Assembly: GCF_003605435.1 (NCBI RefSeq)
Contig: NZ_QXQB01000001.1
Coordinates: 806,001 to 870,000, forward strand
DNA from: Paenibacillus pinisoli
GTDB taxonomy: Bacteria > Bacillota > Bacilli > Paenibacillales > Paenibacillaceae
Reading direction: 5' to 3'
DNA length: 64,000 bases
In this document: one piece after another, positions 63,801 through 64,000 of the stretch
Layout of the letters: the number at the start of each line of letters is the position of its first letter
How positions within the stretch are numbered: the stretch's first letter is position 1
Translations under genes and position numbers: made by a program
Notes under the pieces: generated by a model
What the model saw: the letters and a program-made list of their open reading frames with translations, nothing else
The model's database searches: none
Told to the model about the DNA's origin: nothing

Positions 63801-64000
63801 CCCAGGTCAGATCGAATTTGGCTGTGCCGGTGTCGATGGGCGCTGGCGCATAAGCCACATCCTTGCTGCGCCATTCGGGCAGCTCCATGTTCTGCAGTGT
63901 GAACACCGTATCGAACAGCGGATTGCGGCTGAACTCCCGCTTCGCTCCTGCCAATTCTGCGATTTCCTCATATGGCACATCACCGCTGCCGATAGCTGCC
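54811..64000 (-). CDS. Nonribosomal peptide synthetase, N-terminus outside the window
   Basis: More than 3060 residues visible; the frame is open to the right edge and begins inside a C domain. Order from the right: C (partial), A (63560-62090), T (GGHSLKAAA), C (61790-60480), A (60420-58930), T (GGHSLRAAQ), C (58570-57290, HHIAADG), A (57230-55750), T (GGESLLLVR, near 55600), then about 220 residues like the C-terminal lobe of a C domain. Codes read DGFFLGVVFK (Ile-like), DVWHFSLVDK and DVWHFSLVDK (both Ser-like). The middle C domain has QHIAADG, with the first motif His replaced by Gln. No E, TE or tailoring domain is seen. Confidence 0.94.
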   Translation of the reverse strand, partial: AAIGSGDVPYEEIAELAGAKREFSRNPLFDTVFTLQNMELPEWRSKDVAYAPAPIDTGTAKFDLTWECTDTGADIAFTLEYALDLYNGETASQLARHYIALAEAAAEAPHLTLAELDPLDGRERGHVLELSRSGAASSQELALHRLFERQAAEAPHRIAVEMDDQAYTYSELNERANRMAHALVRSGIRPGFRVALLMKRSRDMIAAMLAVLKAGAAYVPIDPQYPEERIRFMLQDTEAQAIIAAAPTRELCTRIIEDSIVVLDLEEPDADWLGESGLNLDVEGTAHDLAYIMYTSGSTGRPKGIMTSHRNVSRIAVHTDYVHITESDALLQLSNYAFDGSTFDIYGALLNGARLTLVGEEEVADIWKLTELIEAKGVTVFFVTTALFNTLVDHALGSLRGVRHILFGGERASVRHIRKAYEALGPGVLLHVYGPTETTVFATCYPIAESWDGESAVTVPIGAPIARSETLVLDGNGRLLPSLVPGELWIAGDGVAAGYVNLPEQTASKFQPHPFRERAFVYRTGDLVRRLPDGNLEFLDRIDSQVKLRGYRIELGEIESRLLDCPGIKEAVVVLAEGEGTPYLCAYIVSEQLTEQADLRGQLGGKLPAFMIPSAIVTLDKLPLNASGKVDKKRLPAPRDFATGTSRAVPYVPPDAGTEEKIAGLWQEVLQTEQVGAMDDFFEHGGHSLKAAALAAGIYKHCGVRMPIREVFARPTVREQAAWVDAAAAETYEPIAVITEKASYPLSPQQQRMFLAEGMPGIGMAYHIPVALRLSGKVDEHGIEHAIRTLIARHEPLRTSYRLIEGVPAGIVHADAPFAMRKAELSQQSVEDCFNEFYRPLDLSAAPVLAACYCRPVWAGEDACLLLNLQHIAADGIAVKLLLEELAALIDGAELEPVALQYKDYAAWLQRQHGSVREQKSLAYWTQLLDGPLPLLDMPLDYMRGERQSFAGDTLTFAISAMLTERLKGLAARTGASLNSVLFAAYALLLKGTSHQEQFVIGSLTAGRMHPDTAGMVGMFNQFLPIPMAVSDEQTFQNLVSETHERLLGAYEHGDVGFERIMESVKLPHDPSRNPLFDTMLIVHNQFGDEQLILRGDGWSMEPIPVPHGTSKLDLKLDIYSDGEGGLRAELEYNTGLFRRDSMERLAERLLHLLEAIAENPELSCGDVAMTTPADEASFAEWNDTVHPYPQDGTIHGWFAESAERWPDRIAVRSSAGTLTYRELDVRAERMAAVLRGKGVTVETIVPIATHRSLSMMVAIMAVLKAGGAYLPIDPEHPAERIRGILEDSGARVALAGASWIHAFPAFEGEVLNLDELAAAAAPDVEELELPVSQHAGPGNLAYVIYTSGSTGKPKGVMVEHRAVMNRLHWMQTAYPLDEHDVILQKTPITFDVSVWELFWWCFAGASLYLLEPHGEKEPSVMLRVIEEQAVTVMHFVPSMLGVFLPYVKETGRGGELRSLRYVFASGEALKPAHVTAFYNTMELEGHRSRLINLYGPTEATVDVSFYDCTGHSAGAIPIGKPIHNISLHIVDERMRPQPIGVSGELCIAGAGLARGYRNRPELTEQSFVPNPFAPGERLYRTGDRARWLQDGTIEYLGRFDYQVKLRGLRIECGEIEHALLMQEGIRDSVVVAIADRTGETALCAYLVTAGGSMPDEQALRTALRGMLPDYMVPAYFVAMEAFPLSPSGKADRRRLPQPAFAEAGSTAGEAPATATEISLAELWVNVLGFAAQDKGEEFASPIGRDDHFFQLGGHSLRAAQLAGLIEQRYSVAYAMKDVFEAPVLRDMAARIDLADNKAAIVIARAENRTYYPLSLAQNRLFVLQQLYPASKAYNLPLMLNMNGELDADRLQAAIQGLVERHEPLRTSFDWVDGKPMQRIHEQIQVELILQDLPAEANMDDWAREVIRPFDLTEAPLIRAFLATHGANRYTLLLDIHHIAADGVSMNVMARDFEQLYTGQALQPLSIQYKDAALWQQEWMASDARAREEQYWKALLAGTLPVLQLPADYPRPSEQSFTGAKLALPVPGALAELVNAAAEEWGVTPFHIWLTGYHTLLYLMTGQDDLIVGTPVAGRFHPATEALVGMFVNTLPIRSRPSGELSFRSFAEEMKAAALAAIDHGMLPFEHMVTMLDVPRDLSRNPLFDTMFVMQHSESGQKSADALQFEASLPDTRVSKLDITFEIADQGTKGMALTIEYAVSLFQADSIQRMADWYFRILTLALAEPERPLGGIGLLDPEEAKAQAEAFNRTTVPYASHLTVEAYMEEQAEETPQAVAIIAEDGQLTYGELNRQSNRLARALRKQGIMREERVAVVMDRSLAMMIAIFGVLKAGGAYVPIAPGLPQERIRYMLVNSGARLVLTEGSAPEGLDASVPVLEVKEAIGLAPDASPVEKLHDASSLAYVLYTSGSTGQPKGVMIEHHSVVNRIGWMQKEYKLSDSSVILQKTPITFDVSVWELFWWSFAGARLVLLPPGGEKDPALMADVIARCGVTTMHFVPSMLHLFLEHPALLRGEAGLKSLTHVFASGEALTADQAARFRERIGTPFGAKLINLYGPTEATVDVSYFDCSAEPDLTQVPIGKPIDNIALYIVNEAMALQPVGIAGELCISGVGLARGYMGRPDLTEEKFIRNPFRKGSLMYRTGDLARWLPDGTIQYLGRIDHQVKLRGLRIELGEIEQVLLCHPAVSEAVVMKRTAASGSEYLCAYVVCAGQAEHQALRDFAAQHLPDYMVPAAVVELSSMPLTYSGKVDRKALPEPELAPDREVEYAEAASDTEQAIAEVWRGLLQRDDFGIHHRFFDVGGESLLLVRAHQQLEERYPGALSVTDLFTYPTIASLAAYLDSRSREQASWEWSGLPIPEGFRSAGHAAQRTGSIRFVLDEAVAEGLEELAKAQTMPIEAVALAVYLYFWRGQSGLTEVVLPQVTDKGLIAPIAIDFAEVRDFDLLLRLAGKPASAGESYATRQIKRRSQEDQEDALFPLFAGGARHGFKEQEELFELFDLVLYIGEDAASRGTGEPQIGGVWSYNARRLERETVVDWASDYLELLSKVVEQYLAAANNAASDG

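Overview
The window looks like the chromosome of a Paenibacillus-type firmicute. Moderately high GC, AGGAGG-type ribosome binding sites, GTG and TTG starts, tRNA genes with encoded CCA, a Bacillales-specific yqhH/yqhG/yqzE neighbourhood, two MocR regulators, a B12-dependent ribonucleotide reductase and a very large NRPS locus all fit this. No rRNA, CRISPR array or transposase was found.

Layout. 1-2.3 kb (minus): a partial DUF6081-like protein, a UbiA-family prenyltransferase and a DUF1836 protein. 2.5-7.1 kb: a CNNM/CorC transporter, an Asp/Glu racemase, a divergent FMN-oxidase/MocR pair with a clear operator, and a tRNA-Thr/tRNA-Pro operon. 7.1-9.5 kb: a 40-residue membrane protein, a fused two-domain ABC sugar permease and a DUF2536 protein. 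9.5-14.4 kb: two tandem secreted GH18 chitinases behind a promoter with a catabolite-repression site. 14.8-18.7 kb: a SurA-N-like protein, a lipoprotein, a 50-bp tandem repeat array, methionine aminopeptidase and a lipoprotein carrying a SecD-type P1 domain. 18.9-22.5 kb: a ddlR-ddl-aminotransferase operon. 22.5-27.4 kb: an apparent accessory block holding an orphan sugar-binding lipoprotein, framed by two copies of a 65-bp terminator sequence, and a Septu-like ATPase/HNH pair. 27.5-30.2 kb: nrdJ with a frameshift near its C terminus and an upstream NrdR-box pair. 30.3-37.5 kb: SNF2 helicase (yqhH), yqhG, a secreted protein, yqzE, a CwlD-like amidase, a polysaccharide deacetylase, two tRNA-Leu(CAG) genes and a membrane-anchored protein.

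37.6 kb to the right edge is one leftward biosynthetic locus that continues outside the window. Read in transcription order it encodes an NRPS (C-A-T-C-A-T-C-A-T plus a half condensation domain; codes suggest Ile, Ser, Ser), three coupled CPBP-type membrane proteins, a hybrid PKS/NRPS (KS-ACP-C-A-T-C-A-T-C; second code suggests Gly), a BtrH-like acyltransferase, a type II thioesterase, a stand-alone acyltransferase and an M20 peptidase. The KS module has no AT domain, so the free acyltransferase probably loads it in trans. No thioesterase domain ends the line. It stops with a condensation domain after a predicted glycine module, which suggests release onto an amine, by that domain, the BtrH-like enzyme, or both. 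This unusual release arrangement, with the three partly degenerate CPBP proteins, is the most interesting part of the window.
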